Shown piece after piece: positions 8,500 to 17,324 of a stretch of 64,000 nt of DNA. The position numbers and the translations under genes were made by a program. The notes beneath the pieces are model-generated. The model was not told the DNA's origin. It searched no databases and was given only the letters and a program-made list of their open reading frames with translations. The first letter of the stretch is position 1, and every line of letters starts with the position of its first letter. This DNA comes from Betaproteobacteria bacterium. Its GTDB lineage: Bacteria > Pseudomonadota > Gammaproteobacteria > Burkholderiales > Rhodocyclaceae. Location of the stretch: the NCBI GenBank assembly GCA_012026885.1, contig VEPL01000019.1, positions 36,038 to 100,037 on the forward strand, given 5' to 3'.

Positions 8500-10950
8500 T
8501 CAGTGTGTCATTGCTGCCTGGGGCACGGGTTCGAGCTTGAAGGTCAGCTTGTCGATCGTGCCGGTGAACCTGAACGGGGCATCGTAGCGATATTCGATCA
8601 TCGCGACGCCGGTCCGCGTATCCAGGCCGACATCGAAGGTTTCGTCCTCGGGGAAGGTGATTGGAGTGCCGTGTTCCATCGACTTGCGGTCGACTTCCTT
8701 GCCGTCCACATAGAGCACCCCGGTTCCGCCCTTGCCCAGGCCAGGACCATCGATCTTGTAGTCGAAGACGATCGTGTGCTTGCCGGGCTTCAGCTTCGGG
8801 CCTTCCCAGATCGTGCGCTTCAGGTTGAGCAGGTTGTAGAGGAACACCGGCCTGCCGCTGCCCACACCGGCCACGCCCTTGCTCAGGAACAGGCCGTAGC
8901 CGCCGAAGCGCCCGCCCTCGGTGACGATCATGCCTTCCGCACCGCCCTTGGGAATTGTCACCTCGGCCGTGATGGTGAAGGACTTGTTCAGGATGTCCGG
9001 CGCCCCGCTCTTGGGTACGCCCCTGAGCGTTCCGCGGTAGGTGAATTCGGTGCGTCCGGCGGTCAGGTTGGGACGCGGCGTGTTCCAGCGCGTCAGCGAT
9101 GAATTGTCCAGCGGCAACACGTCGTGCTTGGCGGCCTCCAGGTAGAACAGTTGCTGCATCTGTTGCAGTTTGTCCGGCATCTTCGCCGCCAGGTCGTCGT
9201 ACTGCGTCGGGTCTTCCTTGACGTTGTACAACTCCCACTTGTAGCCGTCGATCACGTCCGGTGCCGGCTTGGTACTCAGTTCCCAGGGCAGCGTCGCCGG
9301 CGTCGTCGCTGCGACCCAGTCCTCGTGGTAGATGGCGCGGTTGCCGAGCATCTCGAAATACTGCGTGCTGTGCCGCGTCGGCGCGCTGGCGTTCGCCTTG
9401 TCCCAGGTGTAGGCCAGGCTGACGCCATCCATCGGCCGCTGCGGGATGCCGTTCACCGTTTCGGGTACCGGTATGCCGGTGGCCTCGAGGATGGTCGGCA
9501 CGATGTCGATGAAATGGTGGAACTGGCGGCGGATGCCGCCCGGATCGCCGATGTGGCCGGGCCAGGAGATCGCCATGCCCTGCGCCGTGCCGCCGAAGTG
9601 CGAGGCCACCTGCTTGACCCACTTGAACGGGGTGGCCATCGCCCAGGCCCAGGGTGCGGCGAAGTGCGGGAAGGTCTTGTCGGAACCCCAGAACGGATAC
9701 CACAGGAACTGTGCCTTGACCGGCACTTCGACACCGTTGAAGGTGGTGAACTCGTTCGGCGTGCCGTTGAGCATGCCCTCGGCGCTGGGGCCGTTGTCGC
9801 CGGCGATGTAGATGATCAGGGTGTTGTCCAACTGGCCGTTGTCTTCGACCGCCTGGATGACGCGGCCGATCTCGTTGTCGGTATAGGCGAGATAGGCGCC
9901 GTACACATCGGCCTGCTTGATGAATAACTGCTTCTGCTCGAAGCTGAGCGAGTCCCACTCGGGCAGTTCCTTCGGCCACGGCGTCAGCTTGGCCTCCGGC
10001 GGCATGATGCCCAGTCGCTTCTGGTTGGCGAAGATGGTCTCGCGCACCTTGTTCCAGCCCTGGTCGAAGAGCTTCATGTCGCTGATCTTCTTGATCCATT
10101 CCGGCGTCGGGTGGTGCGGCGAATGGGTGCCGCCCGGTACGTAATAGACGAACCAGGGCTTTTCGGGCGCGATTTCCTTCAGTTCCTTCATGTACTGGAT
10201 TGCATCGTCGGCCATGGCCGTCGTCAGGTTCCAGCCGTCCTTGCCCTCGAAGGGGTAGATTGCGGTGGTGTTGCGGTACAGGTTCGGCTGCCACTGGCTG
10301 GCGTCGCCGCCGACGAAGCCGTAGAAGTACTCGAAGCCCATGCCGGTGGGCCACTGGTCGAAGGGCCCGGCCTGCGTCGCCTGGAAGGACGGCGTGTTGT
10401 GGTTCTTGCCGAACCACGAGGTGGCGTAACCGTTGTTCTTCAGGATCGCGCCGACGGTGCCGGTATCCTTGCGGATGATCGAGTCGTAGCCCGGATAGCC
10501 GGTGGAGATTTCACCGACCACGCCGAAGCCAGCCACGTGATGGTTGCGCCCGGTGATCAACGCGGCCCGAGATGGCGAGCACAACGCCGTCGAATGCATG
10601 TTGGTATAACGCAGGCCGGCCTTTGCGATGCGATCCAGCGCCGGGGTCGGAACGACGCCGCCGAAGGTGCCCGGAGCGCCGAAACCCGAGTCGTCAGTCA
10701 TGATCAGCAGCACGTTGGGCGCCTTCTTCGGCGGTACCACACGAGGCGCCCACCACGAGGTCGATTCCGCGGCCTTCTGCTTGATCACGCCACCGAATCT
10801 GGGGTCAGGCGGAGGCAACTGCTTGCCGTTGATGGTAGTGGTGGCGCCGGGTGAACCCAGCACACCGGAAACATCCTGCGCCGACGCAAGGCCCATCAGG
10901 CCGAGAGAAGAGATGCAGAACAGGGCCACCCCAAATAGCTGCTTTTTCAT
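8500..10950 (-). CDS. Periplasmic type I arylsulfatase
   Basis: An 816-residue exported sulfatase. A signal peptide with likely cleavage after ASA (residue 24) is followed by the alkaline-phosphatase-fold domain (about 75-560). Asp86-Asp87 (MTDDSGFG) are metal ligands. The sulfatase signature Cys124-Ser-Pro-Ser-Arg marks the cysteine that must be converted to formylglycine, and ITGRNHH and GDNGPS complete the active site. Residues about 610-810 form an extra beta-rich domain, perhaps carbohydrate- or surface-binding. It would release sulfate from organic esters, consistent with the nearby sulfate-assimilation genes. No formylglycine-generating enzyme is seen here. The divergent AraC gene is its likely regulator. 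GGAG lies 9 bases before the ATG. Confidence 0.92.
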   Translation of the reverse strand: MKKQLFGVALFCISSLGLMGLASAQDVSGVLGSPGATTTINGKQLPPPDPRFGGVIKQKAAESTSWWAPRVVPPKKAPNVLLIMTDDSGFGAPGTFGGVVPTPALDRIAKAGLRYTNMHSTALCSPSRAALITGRNHHVAGFGVVGEISTGYPGYDSIIRKDTGTVGAILKNNGYATSWFGKNHNTPSFQATQAGPFDQWPTGMGFEYFYGFVGGDASQWQPNLYRNTTAIYPFEGKDGWNLTTAMADDAIQYMKELKEIAPEKPWFVYYVPGGTHSPHHPTPEWIKKISDMKLFDQGWNKVRETIFANQKRLGIMPPEAKLTPWPKELPEWDSLSFEQKQLFIKQADVYGAYLAYTDNEIGRVIQAVEDNGQLDNTLIIYIAGDNGPSAEGMLNGTPNEFTTFNGVEVPVKAQFLWYPFWGSDKTFPHFAAPWAWAMATPFKWVKQVASHFGGTAQGMAISWPGHIGDPGGIRRQFHHFIDIVPTILEATGIPVPETVNGIPQRPMDGVSLAYTWDKANASAPTRHSTQYFEMLGNRAIYHEDWVAATTPATLPWELSTKPAPDVIDGYKWELYNVKEDPTQYDDLAAKMPDKLQQMQQLFYLEAAKHDVLPLDNSSLTRWNTPRPNLTAGRTEFTYRGTLRGVPKSGAPDILNKSFTITAEVTIPKGGAEGMIVTEGGRFGGYGLFLSKGVAGVGSGRPVFLYNLLNLKRTIWEGPKLKPGKHTIVFDYKIDGPGLGKGGTGVLYVDGKEVDRKSMEHGTPITFPEDETFDVGLDTRTGVAMIEYRYDAPFRFTGTIDKLTFKLEPVPQAAMTH

Positions 10951-11134
10951 TGTTATTTACTCCAATAGCCGAATTGCGTGAGACTGAAAGGCATGTGCCC
11001 CAACCTTGGGATTCCAGGTCGCAACTACAGCACTCCCCAGGATGGGAGCAACTGCTCGTGCCACACCATCCGCAGAAGACGAGAGGGCCGAATTCGATAA
11101 GTCGAATGTTGTTCCCGAACACGTTCTTGTCATA

Positions 11135-11170
11135 GGACAATTAACGACACCGGGTGGACAATTGGCGACA
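11135..11170. promoter_or_regulatory. Tandem 15-bp direct repeat, probable AraC-type operator
   Basis: GGACAATTAACGACA at 11135-11149 is repeated as GGACAATTGGCGACA at 11156-11170, 13 of 15 identical, with start points exactly 21 bases apart (two helical turns). Head-to-tail half-sites at this spacing are the normal target layout of AraC-family activators. The repeat lies just before the AraC-type gene (ATG 11190) and within the gap to the divergent sulfatase, so it could control both. The downstream copy is 19 bases from the AraC start codon, which suggests autorepression. Confidence 0.6.
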
Positions 11171-11189
11171 ATCCAATAATCATGTCCAT

Positions 11190-12200
11190 ATGAATACTTC
11201 TCCGCTTCTGGTTCGTGCTCGTGCGCTCACCGGTTTTGCCGATCTCGTCCGAGAGCTGGGCGGCAATGCCGAAGGCCTGCTTCGTGAGGTTGGGCTGACA
11301 GCAGATATGATTATTCAACCGGAAGCGACGATCAGCATGTCCAGCGCCGTAACTTTGCTCGAGAACGCGGCAACACGGCTCGCCGCCCCCGATTTTGGGT
11401 TGCGCCTCGCGGAACGCCAGGATTATTCGGCTCTCGGCCCGATTGCGCTGATTGCCCGGCGCACGGACACCGTGGGCAATGCACTGAGTGCGATTGCGCG
11501 CAATCTGCCTTACCACGTGGCACGCACCTCGCTCCGGATGGAGGCTGGACCCACAGCGGAGCTTCTTTGGTTACGCTACGAACTGCCTATGGAGATTTGC
11601 GGAGCGCACCGGCAATCTGTGGAGATGTGCTGCCTGTTGCTGATCCAGACTCTCCGCATGCTGAGAGGGGATATCGGCGCCGACTGGCAGGTCGTATTCG
11701 CACACCCAGCCGGTGTGCCGATTTCCCGTTACCGCGAGATCTTCGGATGTAATGTGGCGTGCCAGCAGTCGGGTAACGGCGTGATTGTTCCAAAGGCGCT
11801 TCTCGAACAGGTCTTGGACGGCGGGAGTCCGCATATTCGCGTAGCGGTCGAACGTTTTGTGAGCAACCTGATACGACGCAATCCGCTTGATCTTGTCCAA
11901 CAAATCGAAGAACTGATCGCACGACAACTGGCTAATGGCGACTGCAGCCTGGCCGGCATCGCCCAGCAACTGGGAATGAACGAGCGTACCCTGCAACGGC
12001 GCCTGGAGGCGAGGCAAATCCGCTTTTCAAACATCCTTGACCGCGTCCGTCAGAGTCAGGCACGTGAGTTCCTGGCCCAACCCGCGCTGCCCTTGTCGGA
12101 AGTGGCAATTCTGCTCGGGTATAGCGAACAGCGATCGCTCAGCCGTGCCTGCCTTCGCTGGTTCGGCACGACCCCGGCAGCTTTGCGTTTGAATTCTTGA
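11190..12200 (+). CDS. AraC-family transcriptional regulator
   Basis: A 336-residue regulator of the OruR/ArgR-like subfamily. It has an N-terminal arabinose-binding-like domain (about 15-200, starting LVRARALTGFADLVRELGG) and a C-terminal double helix-turn-helix (about 235-333). The latter includes SLAGIAQQLGMNERTLQRRL and LSEVAILLGYSEQRSLSRA followed by RWFGTTPAALR. A GTG at 11154 is in frame but overlaps the tandem operator, so the ATG at 11190 is more likely. It is divergent from the arylsulfatase and probably controls it in response to a small molecule not identifiable from sequence. Confidence 0.88.
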   Translation: MNTSPLLVRARALTGFADLVRELGGNAEGLLREVGLTADMIIQPEATISMSSAVTLLENAATRLAAPDFGLRLAERQDYSALGPIALIARRTDTVGNALSAIARNLPYHVARTSLRMEAGPTAELLWLRYELPMEICGAHRQSVEMCCLLLIQTLRMLRGDIGADWQVVFAHPAGVPISRYREIFGCNVACQQSGNGVIVPKALLEQVLDGGSPHIRVAVERFVSNLIRRNPLDLVQQIEELIARQLANGDCSLAGIAQQLGMNERTLQRRLEARQIRFSNILDRVRQSQAREFLAQPALPLSEVAILLGYSEQRSLSRACLRWFGTTPAALRLNS

Positions 12201-12563
12201 ACTGAACTTGCTTGTCGAAGTAGCAGGCAAATTCGATGTGCCGGAGAAAAATACAAGTGCGTTGCTCTGTATGGATGATTTCGCCATCGTGGGCAGTAGG
12301 GTAGGGACTTTTCTCGGCTAACCGGTTTCGCCGGAAGGGCCGAAGGACTTCGGTAGGCCATCAGGAAGTGTCCGGAGAAAAACTGCCGCGCGAATGACTG
12401 CTCCGGAGAAGTGGTGACAGACAGGTTGTGTTCGGCTGCATCCCGCTGGAATCAGACCAGTCAGGCAGGTCACTTGAGAAGTGCGCCGCCGCCTTTCGTT
12501 GCCGCTTTGGGCATCATTGCCTATTTCGCGGCAGCAATCCGCGCCATAGTGGGCCTTTTGGAA
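12201..12563. other. Non-coding gap after the AraC gene
   Basis: About 360 bases with no convincing gene. The octamer CCGGAGAA occurs three times (12241-12248, 12372-12379, 12403-12410) without regular spacing. Weak open frames on both strands have no ribosome-binding site and no recognisable product. It probably holds the promoter of the small gene at 12576; no clear -35/-10 pair is evident. Confidence 0.4.
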
Positions 12564-12575
12564 AAAGGAGTTCCC

Positions 12576-12743
12576 ATGACGCTTTGCCCGATCGCCATCG
12601 TTGCCGGCTGCCAGAAGTGCCCGGCGTTCAGGATTTGCCCGCTGAAGGGCGTGCTGGGCGACAAGCCCGCCGAGCCCCCGGCGCCGGTCAAGCCGGTGAA
12701 GAAGGCTGCCGCGGCACGCAAACCCGCGGCCAAGCGCAAGTAG
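12576..12743 (+). CDS. Small Cys-rich protein with basic Ala/Pro/Lys tail
   Basis: A 55-residue protein. The ATG has a strong AAAGGAG 5 bases upstream. The N-terminal half carries Cys4, Cys12, Cys15 and Cys21 (CP..., GCQKCPAFRICP), a pattern that could bind a metal or form a small Zn or Fe-S knuckle. The C-terminal half is Ala/Pro/Lys repeats (PVKKAAAARKPAAKRK) like DNA- or RNA-associated tails of bacterial histone-like proteins. A strong hairpin terminator follows 26 bases after the stop, so it is a single-gene transcript. Small proteins of this look occur in other betaproteobacteria, but I know of no assigned function. Confidence 0.7.
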   Translation: MTLCPIAIVAGCQKCPAFRICPLKGVLGDKPAEPPAPVKPVKKAAAARKPAAKRK

Positions 12744-12769
12744 TCCCGCGGGTCAGGCAGAACAGAGAC

Positions 12770-12803
12770 AAAAGAAAACCCGCCGTTGGGCGGGTTTTCT
12801 TTT
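12770..12803. terminator. Bidirectional intrinsic terminator
   Basis: A perfect 15-bp inverted repeat (12770-12784 with 12789-12803) around the tetraloop GTTG. The inner part is GC-rich (ACCCGCC/GGCGGGT), the outer arms are A and T tracts on both sides. It can therefore terminate the small Cys-rich gene on the + strand and the DUF1254 gene (stop at 12843) on the - strand. Confidence 0.85.
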
Positions 12804-12842
12804 CTTGCTGCCTGGGCGGCAGGCTTACTGCCCCGATTCAGG

Positions 12843-14375
12843 TCAGGAAGCTTCCTTGACCGGCGGGATCTTCCAGCTGCCGTCGATGATCGACGGCGCC
12901 GTTTCCTTCGGCCAGTAGAGGCGCATCATCAGGATGAACTCGCCCTTGGGCGCCGGCAGCCAGTTCGACTCCTTGTCCTTGCCCGGCGATTCGTTCTGGA
13001 TGTAGATCTCGACCGAGCCGTCCGGATTCGTCTTGAACTTGTTGCGCTGGCTCACGTTGTAGCGGTTCAGCGGGTTGTCGACGAAGAAGTAGCCGGCATC
13101 GTACATGGTCAGCGACCAGAAACCATCGACCGGTGGCAGCTGGCCTTTCTCGAAGCGCATCACGTACTTCCTCTCGCCGCTGTATTTCGCGGCGACATCC
13201 GGACCGGTCGACGTCGGATAGATGGCATCCTGCGGCCGGTTGGCGCCGAGGCCGATGGCGGTGACGAGGGCGCGCTGCAGGTACATCGTCCCGTACTGGC
13301 CGACCTTGGTCGAGAAGGCCCAGCCGTTCTCGAGCTTCATGTCGCCGGCGACAATGCCGGCCTTCAGCCAGTCCATGATCAGTTCCTGGGCCGGCTTCGG
13401 TGCGCCGGCGACGCCCTTGGCTACGGCGGGGTCGAGCTTGGATGCATCGAAATCCTGCCCGGGGACGACGCCGATCTTGGCCAGCTTGGCCACCATCGGG
13501 GCATCATCGGCGCTCGGCGGATTGGTCTTCAGCAGTTCGGCGAAGAGCTTGAAGTAGGCGGCGGCATCGAGCGCATCGACCTGTTCGCGCACGGCCGTTT
13601 TCATGTCGACTGCCGGGTCGACCGTGGCGGGCGGCGGGGTGTAGGGCTTGCCGTAGGCCGACAGCGGCACGACCGAGATCTTGTCCTGCAGCGCGTGTAC
13701 TTCCTTGTAATCGGCGGGGGTGCCGGTGCTGTAGATGCGCCCGAGGATCCAGACCAGCCCGGTCGGCGACTTGTATTCGGTCACGCCGGCCGGCAGTTCG
13801 CCGGTCCAGCCCGGTCCGGTGATGGCGTAGGTCTGCGCCTTCGTGCCGGTCGTCCGCTTGCCGGGCACCTGGAACACGTTGGTCCAGCCGTCGAGCATCG
13901 GGAAGAGGTAGTAGCGCCCCTTCATGTCGGGGAGGCTGAGGATCCACGGTTCCTTCGACACGTCGATCCAGGCCGTCGTGTACAGCGTGTCGGCGTTCGG
14001 CGCGGTGACGTCCCGGTACGACGCGTCAGGATAGCTGCGCTTGCGCACGAACTGCCCCATCGGTGCGCGGTTGGCGTTCTCGCCGGCGTCGGCGACGTTG
14101 GTCATGACCCGGCGCGTCATCTCCATGGTGACCAGCGGGTAGGCGTAGACGTAGCTCTCGATGGCGATGGCGCGCGCTTCCGCTTCGAGCGCCGCCGCCT
14201 TCACCGCGGCTTCGGCAGCCTTGGCTTCCGCCTCGGCCTTGGCCTTGGCTTCCATGGCCAGCTTTTCAGCCTGGTTTTCCGCTTCCTTGCCGCAGGCGCC
14301 GAGCAGCGCGAGGGAAAGCGCGGTCAGTCCGATGGCGGCATAGCGCGCCGTCCTCTGCATGGTCTGTTCCTTCAT
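12843..14375 (-). CDS. DUF1254/DUF1214 lipoprotein
   Basis: A 510-residue protein. An N-terminal signal ends in LLGAC (Cys28), giving a lipoprotein. Residues about 33-68 are an Ala/Glu/Lys-rich helix that probably acts as a stalk. The DUF1254 domain follows (YVYAYPLVTMEMTRRVM, TAPNADTLYTTAWIDVSKEP, about 70-210), and the DUF1214 domain is C-terminal (about 380-500, with FWSLTMYDAGYFFVDNPLNRY and NWLPAPKGEFILMMRLYWP). The family is exported and of unknown chemistry. Two ATGs are possible; the one at 14375 has GGAG 6 bases upstream. Monocistronic, ending at the terminator 12770-12803. Confidence 0.9.
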   Translation of the reverse strand: MKEQTMQRTARYAAIGLTALSLALLGACGKEAENQAEKLAMEAKAKAEAEAKAAEAAVKAAALEAEARAIAIESYVYAYPLVTMEMTRRVMTNVADAGENANRAPMGQFVRKRSYPDASYRDVTAPNADTLYTTAWIDVSKEPWILSLPDMKGRYYLFPMLDGWTNVFQVPGKRTTGTKAQTYAITGPGWTGELPAGVTEYKSPTGLVWILGRIYSTGTPADYKEVHALQDKISVVPLSAYGKPYTPPPATVDPAVDMKTAVREQVDALDAAAYFKLFAELLKTNPPSADDAPMVAKLAKIGVVPGQDFDASKLDPAVAKGVAGAPKPAQELIMDWLKAGIVAGDMKLENGWAFSTKVGQYGTMYLQRALVTAIGLGANRPQDAIYPTSTGPDVAAKYSGERKYVMRFEKGQLPPVDGFWSLTMYDAGYFFVDNPLNRYNVSQRNKFKTNPDGSVEIYIQNESPGKDKESNWLPAPKGEFILMMRLYWPKETAPSIIDGSWKIPPVKEAS

Positions 14376-14498
14376 TGGGGGCTCCGTTTTGTTGTTGGAA
14401 TCGGAAAAATAGCATATCGCGCAATGACCTGTGCATGCGTTATGCGTGCTCGCGAAAAAATCCCGGCGCGCAACGGAACTGCGCCGGACGGAGCGGCT

Positions 14499-15236
14499 TC
14501 AGGGTGCCGGCAGTTCGCGCACGTCGGCGGTCGGTTCGCGCCCGAAGGCGTCGCCGAGCGCCCAGTCGACCAGCGTTCGGGCAGCGGCTTCCGGCGGCGT
14601 CAGGTAGCCCTGTGCCTGCATGGCGACGAAACGGTCGCGCAGCGGGAATCGGCTGTTGTCGGTGGCGCGAATTTCCGCCTGCATGTCGGTATCGACCACG
14701 CCGGGCGCGACGCTGGCAATGCGCAGCCCGGGAATCGCTTCGGCGGCGACGGCGCGGGCGTGGTGGTCGAGCGCCGCCTTGGTCGCGCAGTAGATGTTCC
14801 AGCCGGGGTAAGGCGTGCGCGCTGCACCGCTCGAGATGTGCAGGATGCGTCGCTCGGCGCTGTCGCTCCGGGTCGCCGCGAAGGCGTTGGCGAGGATCAG
14901 CGGTGCCGCGACGTTGAGCGTGACGGAATGGGCGATTGCGGCCGGGGCGAGCGTCCCGGTCAGGCCCATCGGCGCCAGTGCTCCGGCGTTGTTTACCAGC
15001 AGCGCCGGTCCGGAACCGGCGATGAATGCTGCCAGTTCGCCTTCGGCGAGCCAGCGTTCGAGCGCGGCATTGTCGGCGAGGTCGATTGCGACTTCGGCGA
15101 GGGTGTCGGGGAAGCGTGCGGCGAGGCCGGGGTTGCCGGCGCGCGCGAGCCCTAAGACGGGAATTTCCCGACCCAGCAGGGCCTCGGCGATGGCGGCGCC
15201 GAGGCCGCGGGAATGTCCGGTGACGATGGCTTTCAT
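14499..15236 (-). CDS. Short-chain dehydrogenase/reductase
   Basis: A 245-residue Rossmann-fold oxidoreductase. It has the N-terminal cofactor motif TGHSRGLGAAIAEAL (TGxxxGxG), the NNAG motif (LLVNNAGAL), a serine strand HISSGAA and the catalytic YCATK (YxxxK). The Arg in HSRGLG suggests NADP(H). It resembles sepiapterin-reductase-like SDRs, but the substrate cannot be told. The in-frame upstream extension has low-complexity coding and no RBS, so the ATG at 15236 is chosen. It is separated from the upstream ppiC by a terminator, so it is probably transcribed alone. Confidence 0.88.
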   Translation of the reverse strand: MKAIVTGHSRGLGAAIAEALLGREIPVLGLARAGNPGLAARFPDTLAEVAIDLADNAALERWLAEGELAAFIAGSGPALLVNNAGALAPMGLTGTLAPAAIAHSVTLNVAAPLILANAFAATRSDSAERRILHISSGAARTPYPGWNIYCATKAALDHHARAVAAEAIPGLRIASVAPGVVDTDMQAEIRATDNSRFPLRDRFVAMQAQGYLTPPEAAARTLVDWALGDAFGREPTADVRELPAP

Positions 15237-15257
15237 GCTTCCTCCGCGATCATGAAA

Positions 15258-15282
15258 AATGCCCGCCATCGGGGCGGGCATT
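15258..15282 (-). terminator. Intrinsic terminator after ppiC
   Basis: A 10-bp perfect stem (AATGCCCGCC with GGCGGGCATT) and a 5-base loop. Read on the - strand it is followed by a run of T residues. It lies 24 bases after the ppiC stop and ends the long bio/yciB/bolA/ppiC gene run. Confidence 0.8.
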
Positions 15283-15306
15283 CTGTGGTGGCGAGTTTGC
15301 GGCCGA

Positions 15307-16098
15307 TCAGTTGATCTTGGCTGCGTCGCGCAGTTTCTTGACCATCGCCTCGATCTGCTGTCCCTGGACACGCTGCTGAATCTGCGGCTTGACCTGCTCG
15401 TACGGAGGCGGGGTCAGCGGACGCGAATCCTCGAGCTGGATGACGTGGTAGCCGAAGTCGGTCTTGACCGGTGTCTTCGTGTATTCACCCTTCTTGAGCT
15501 TGGTCAGTGCGTCGGCGAAGGGCTTGACGAAGGCGCTCGGGGCGCTCCAGCCGAGTTCGCCGCCGCTGTCCTTGGAGCCAGGGTCCTTGGACTGCTTGGC
15601 GAGTTCGGAGAATTTCTCGCCCTTTTCCAGCTTGGCGATGATCGCCTTGGCCTCTTCCTCGCTGGCGACGAGGATATGGCGGGCCTTGTACTCGGTACTG
15701 CCGAGACCGGCCTTGATCGACTCGTATTCCTTCTTGAGGCGGTCTTCGGAAACCGGGTTGTTCTTGGCGTAATCGGCGAGGTAGGCATTGACCAGGATGC
15801 CCTGCTTGGCGATCTCGGTCTGTACCTGCACTTCCTGGCGCTTGTCGAGGCCCTTCTTCTTGGCTTCCTGGGCGATGACCTCAAGGGTGATCATCTTGTC
15901 CTTGACCGCGTTCTTGACTTCCGGCGTATCGGGAGCGCCCTGTGCGCGCTGCTCGGCCACGATGGTGTCGAAGACGGCCTGCGAAATCGGCTGGCCGTTG
16001 ACGGTGGCCACGGGCTTGCCCTGGGCAGACACGAGAGCCGGAACGGTGGCGATGGCGCCGGCCACGAGGAGGGCGGCCAGGCGGGATTGCTTGATCAT
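15307..16098 (-). CDS. Exported parvulin-type peptidyl-prolyl isomerase
   Basis: A 263-residue PpiC/SurA-type foldase. Its signal peptide ends about residue 25 (ALVSAQ). A SurA-like N-terminal helical segment is followed by a parvulin domain at about 137-230 with KARHILVASEEEA, FSELAKQSKDPGSKDSGGELGW and FGYHVIQLEDSRP. It acts on proline bonds of exported proteins in the periplasm. The ATG at 16098 begins the signal peptide; longer in-frame starts would bury it. It follows bolA by 34 bases and is the last gene before the terminator. Confidence 0.93.
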   Translation of the reverse strand: MIKQSRLAALLVAGAIATVPALVSAQGKPVATVNGQPISQAVFDTIVAEQRAQGAPDTPEVKNAVKDKMITLEVIAQEAKKKGLDKRQEVQVQTEIAKQGILVNAYLADYAKNNPVSEDRLKKEYESIKAGLGSTEYKARHILVASEEEAKAIIAKLEKGEKFSELAKQSKDPGSKDSGGELGWSAPSAFVKPFADALTKLKKGEYTKTPVKTDFGYHVIQLEDSRPLTPPPYEQVKPQIQQRVQGQQIEAMVKKLRDAAKIN

Positions 16099-16132
16099 CG
16101 GAATGTCCTTGATTGGGGAAAAAACTGGATGA

Positions 16133-16405
16133 TTATACTGCTTCGCCGGGCGCCAGCGCGCGGATGGCAAGTGCATGAACCGGGCCGCGCATGAGGTCGC
16201 CGGCAGCTTCGTAAACCAGCCGGTGGCGGGCGACCGTCCCTTTGCCGGCAAAGGCGGCGGCGACAATGTGCAGCTTGTAATGGCCGCCGCCGTCGCGGGC
16301 GCCGGCGTGGCCGGCGTGGCGGTGGGAATCGTCCTCGATCTCGATCTCCAGCGGCTGCAGCGCGGCGAGGCGTTCGCGCAGCAGGGCGACGGTGTTCGCG
16401 CTCAT
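16133..16405 (-). CDS. bolA: BolA family protein
   Basis: A 90-residue protein of the BolA/IbaG fold. It contains the helix-strand core with EIEDDSHRHAGHAG, HYKLHIVAAAFAGKGTVARHRLVYEAA and the C-terminal VHALAIRALAPGE. BolA proteins pair with monothiol glutaredoxins around Fe-S clusters and influence morphology and stress responses. Its ATG overlaps the stop of the YciI-like gene (TGATG), so translation is coupled. The order yciB-yciI-bolA-ppiC is common in betaproteobacteria. Confidence 0.93.
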   Translation of the reverse strand: MSANTVALLRERLAALQPLEIEIEDDSHRHAGHAGARDGGGHYKLHIVAAAFAGKGTVARHRLVYEAAGDLMRGPVHALAIRALAPGEAV

Positions 16406-16710
16406 CAGGCCGGCAGCACTTTCTTGAAGGGCTTGACGGTGACCTTCTCGTACACCCCGGCGGCGACGTAGGGGTCGGCGCCGGCCCAGGCCTGTGCCGC
16501 CTCGAGCGAGGCGAACTCGGCGATGATCAGGCTGCCGGTGAAGCCGGCCGGGCCGGGGTCGGGTGAATCGATGGCCGGGCAGGGGCCGGCCAGCAGCAGG
16601 CGGCCCTCCTCCTGCAATGCCTTGAGCCGCTCGACGTGGGCGGGGCGCGCCGCCATGCGCTGGTTCAGGGTGCCGGCACGGTCCTCGCCGATGATCATGT
16701 AGAACATCAT
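16405..16710 (-). CDS. yciI: YciI-like protein
   Basis: A 101-residue protein of the YciI fold (ferredoxin-like, dimeric). It starts [15 protein letters not shown] and has [22 protein letters not shown], then a strand [25 protein letters not shown] typical of the family, with the conserved His in PAHVERL. A hydrolase role has been suggested for relatives but not shown here. Tandem ATGs sit at 16710 and 16707; the first overlaps the yciB stop (ATGA). Confidence 0.9.
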   Translation of the reverse strand: MMFYMIIGEDRAGTLNQRMAARPAHVERLKALQEEGRLLLAGPCPAIDSPDPGPAGFTGSLIIAEFASLEAAQAWAGADPYVAAGVYEKVTVKPFKKVLPA

Positions 16711-17315
16711 TCCTTCTCCTCCATGTATTTCGAGAGCATGACCCCCTGGGCGAGGACGAAGGCGAAAAGCAGCCCCATCCCGCCGAAGAGCTTGAAGTTG
16801 ACCCAGGCATCGGTCGAAAAGTTGTAGGCGACGAACAGGTTGAGCGCGCCCATGAATGCAAAGAAGGCGATCCACGACTGGTTGACGCGCCCCCAGACCG
16901 GTTCGGGCAGCGTCATCTGCTCACCTAGCATGGCCTTGATCGGGTTCTTCTTCATGACCAGCGCGGCGAAGCCAAGGCTGGTGGCGAATACCCAATAGAG
17001 GATGGTCGGCTTCCACTTGATGAAGGTCTCGTCCTGGAAGATCAGGGTCAGGCTGCCGAAGACGACGACGAGGACGAGGCTGACCCACAGCATCTTGTCG
17101 ACCCTGCCGTGACGGAAACGGACCCAGGCGATCTGCGCGACGGTGGCGACGATGACGACGACTGTGGCGAGCAGGATCGGCGCCTGCTTGACGTCGACCG
17201 CGGCGCCGCCAAGCAGCGCGGTGACCCAGCCGGCCGCCCAGCCCGGGTCCTTCTCCGCGAACTTGAAGGTGGCGAAGAAGAGGATGACGGGGAAGAGGTC
17301 GAAGAGGAGTTTCAT
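16707..17315 (-). CDS. yciB: Inner membrane protein YciB (septation protein A)
   Basis: A 202-residue polytopic protein, about five membrane segments. It opens with the hallmark [20 protein letters not shown] and contains [15 protein letters not shown] and [18 protein letters not shown], all family signatures. YciB/IspZ takes part in envelope maintenance and septation. The stop overlaps the next start, and the gene begins 9 bases after the bioD stop, which ties this set to the biotin genes. Confidence 0.94.
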   Translation of the reverse strand: MKLLFDLFPVILFFATFKFAEKDPGWAAGWVTALLGGAAVDVKQAPILLATVVVIVATVAQIAWVRFRHGRVDKMLWVSLVLVVVFGSLTLIFQDETFIKWKPTILYWVFATSLGFAALVMKKNPIKAMLGEQMTLPEPVWGRVNQSWIAFFAFMGALNLFVAYNFSTDAWVNFKLFGGMGLLFAFVLAQGVMLSKYMEEKE

Positions 17316-17324
17316 GGGCGGCGA

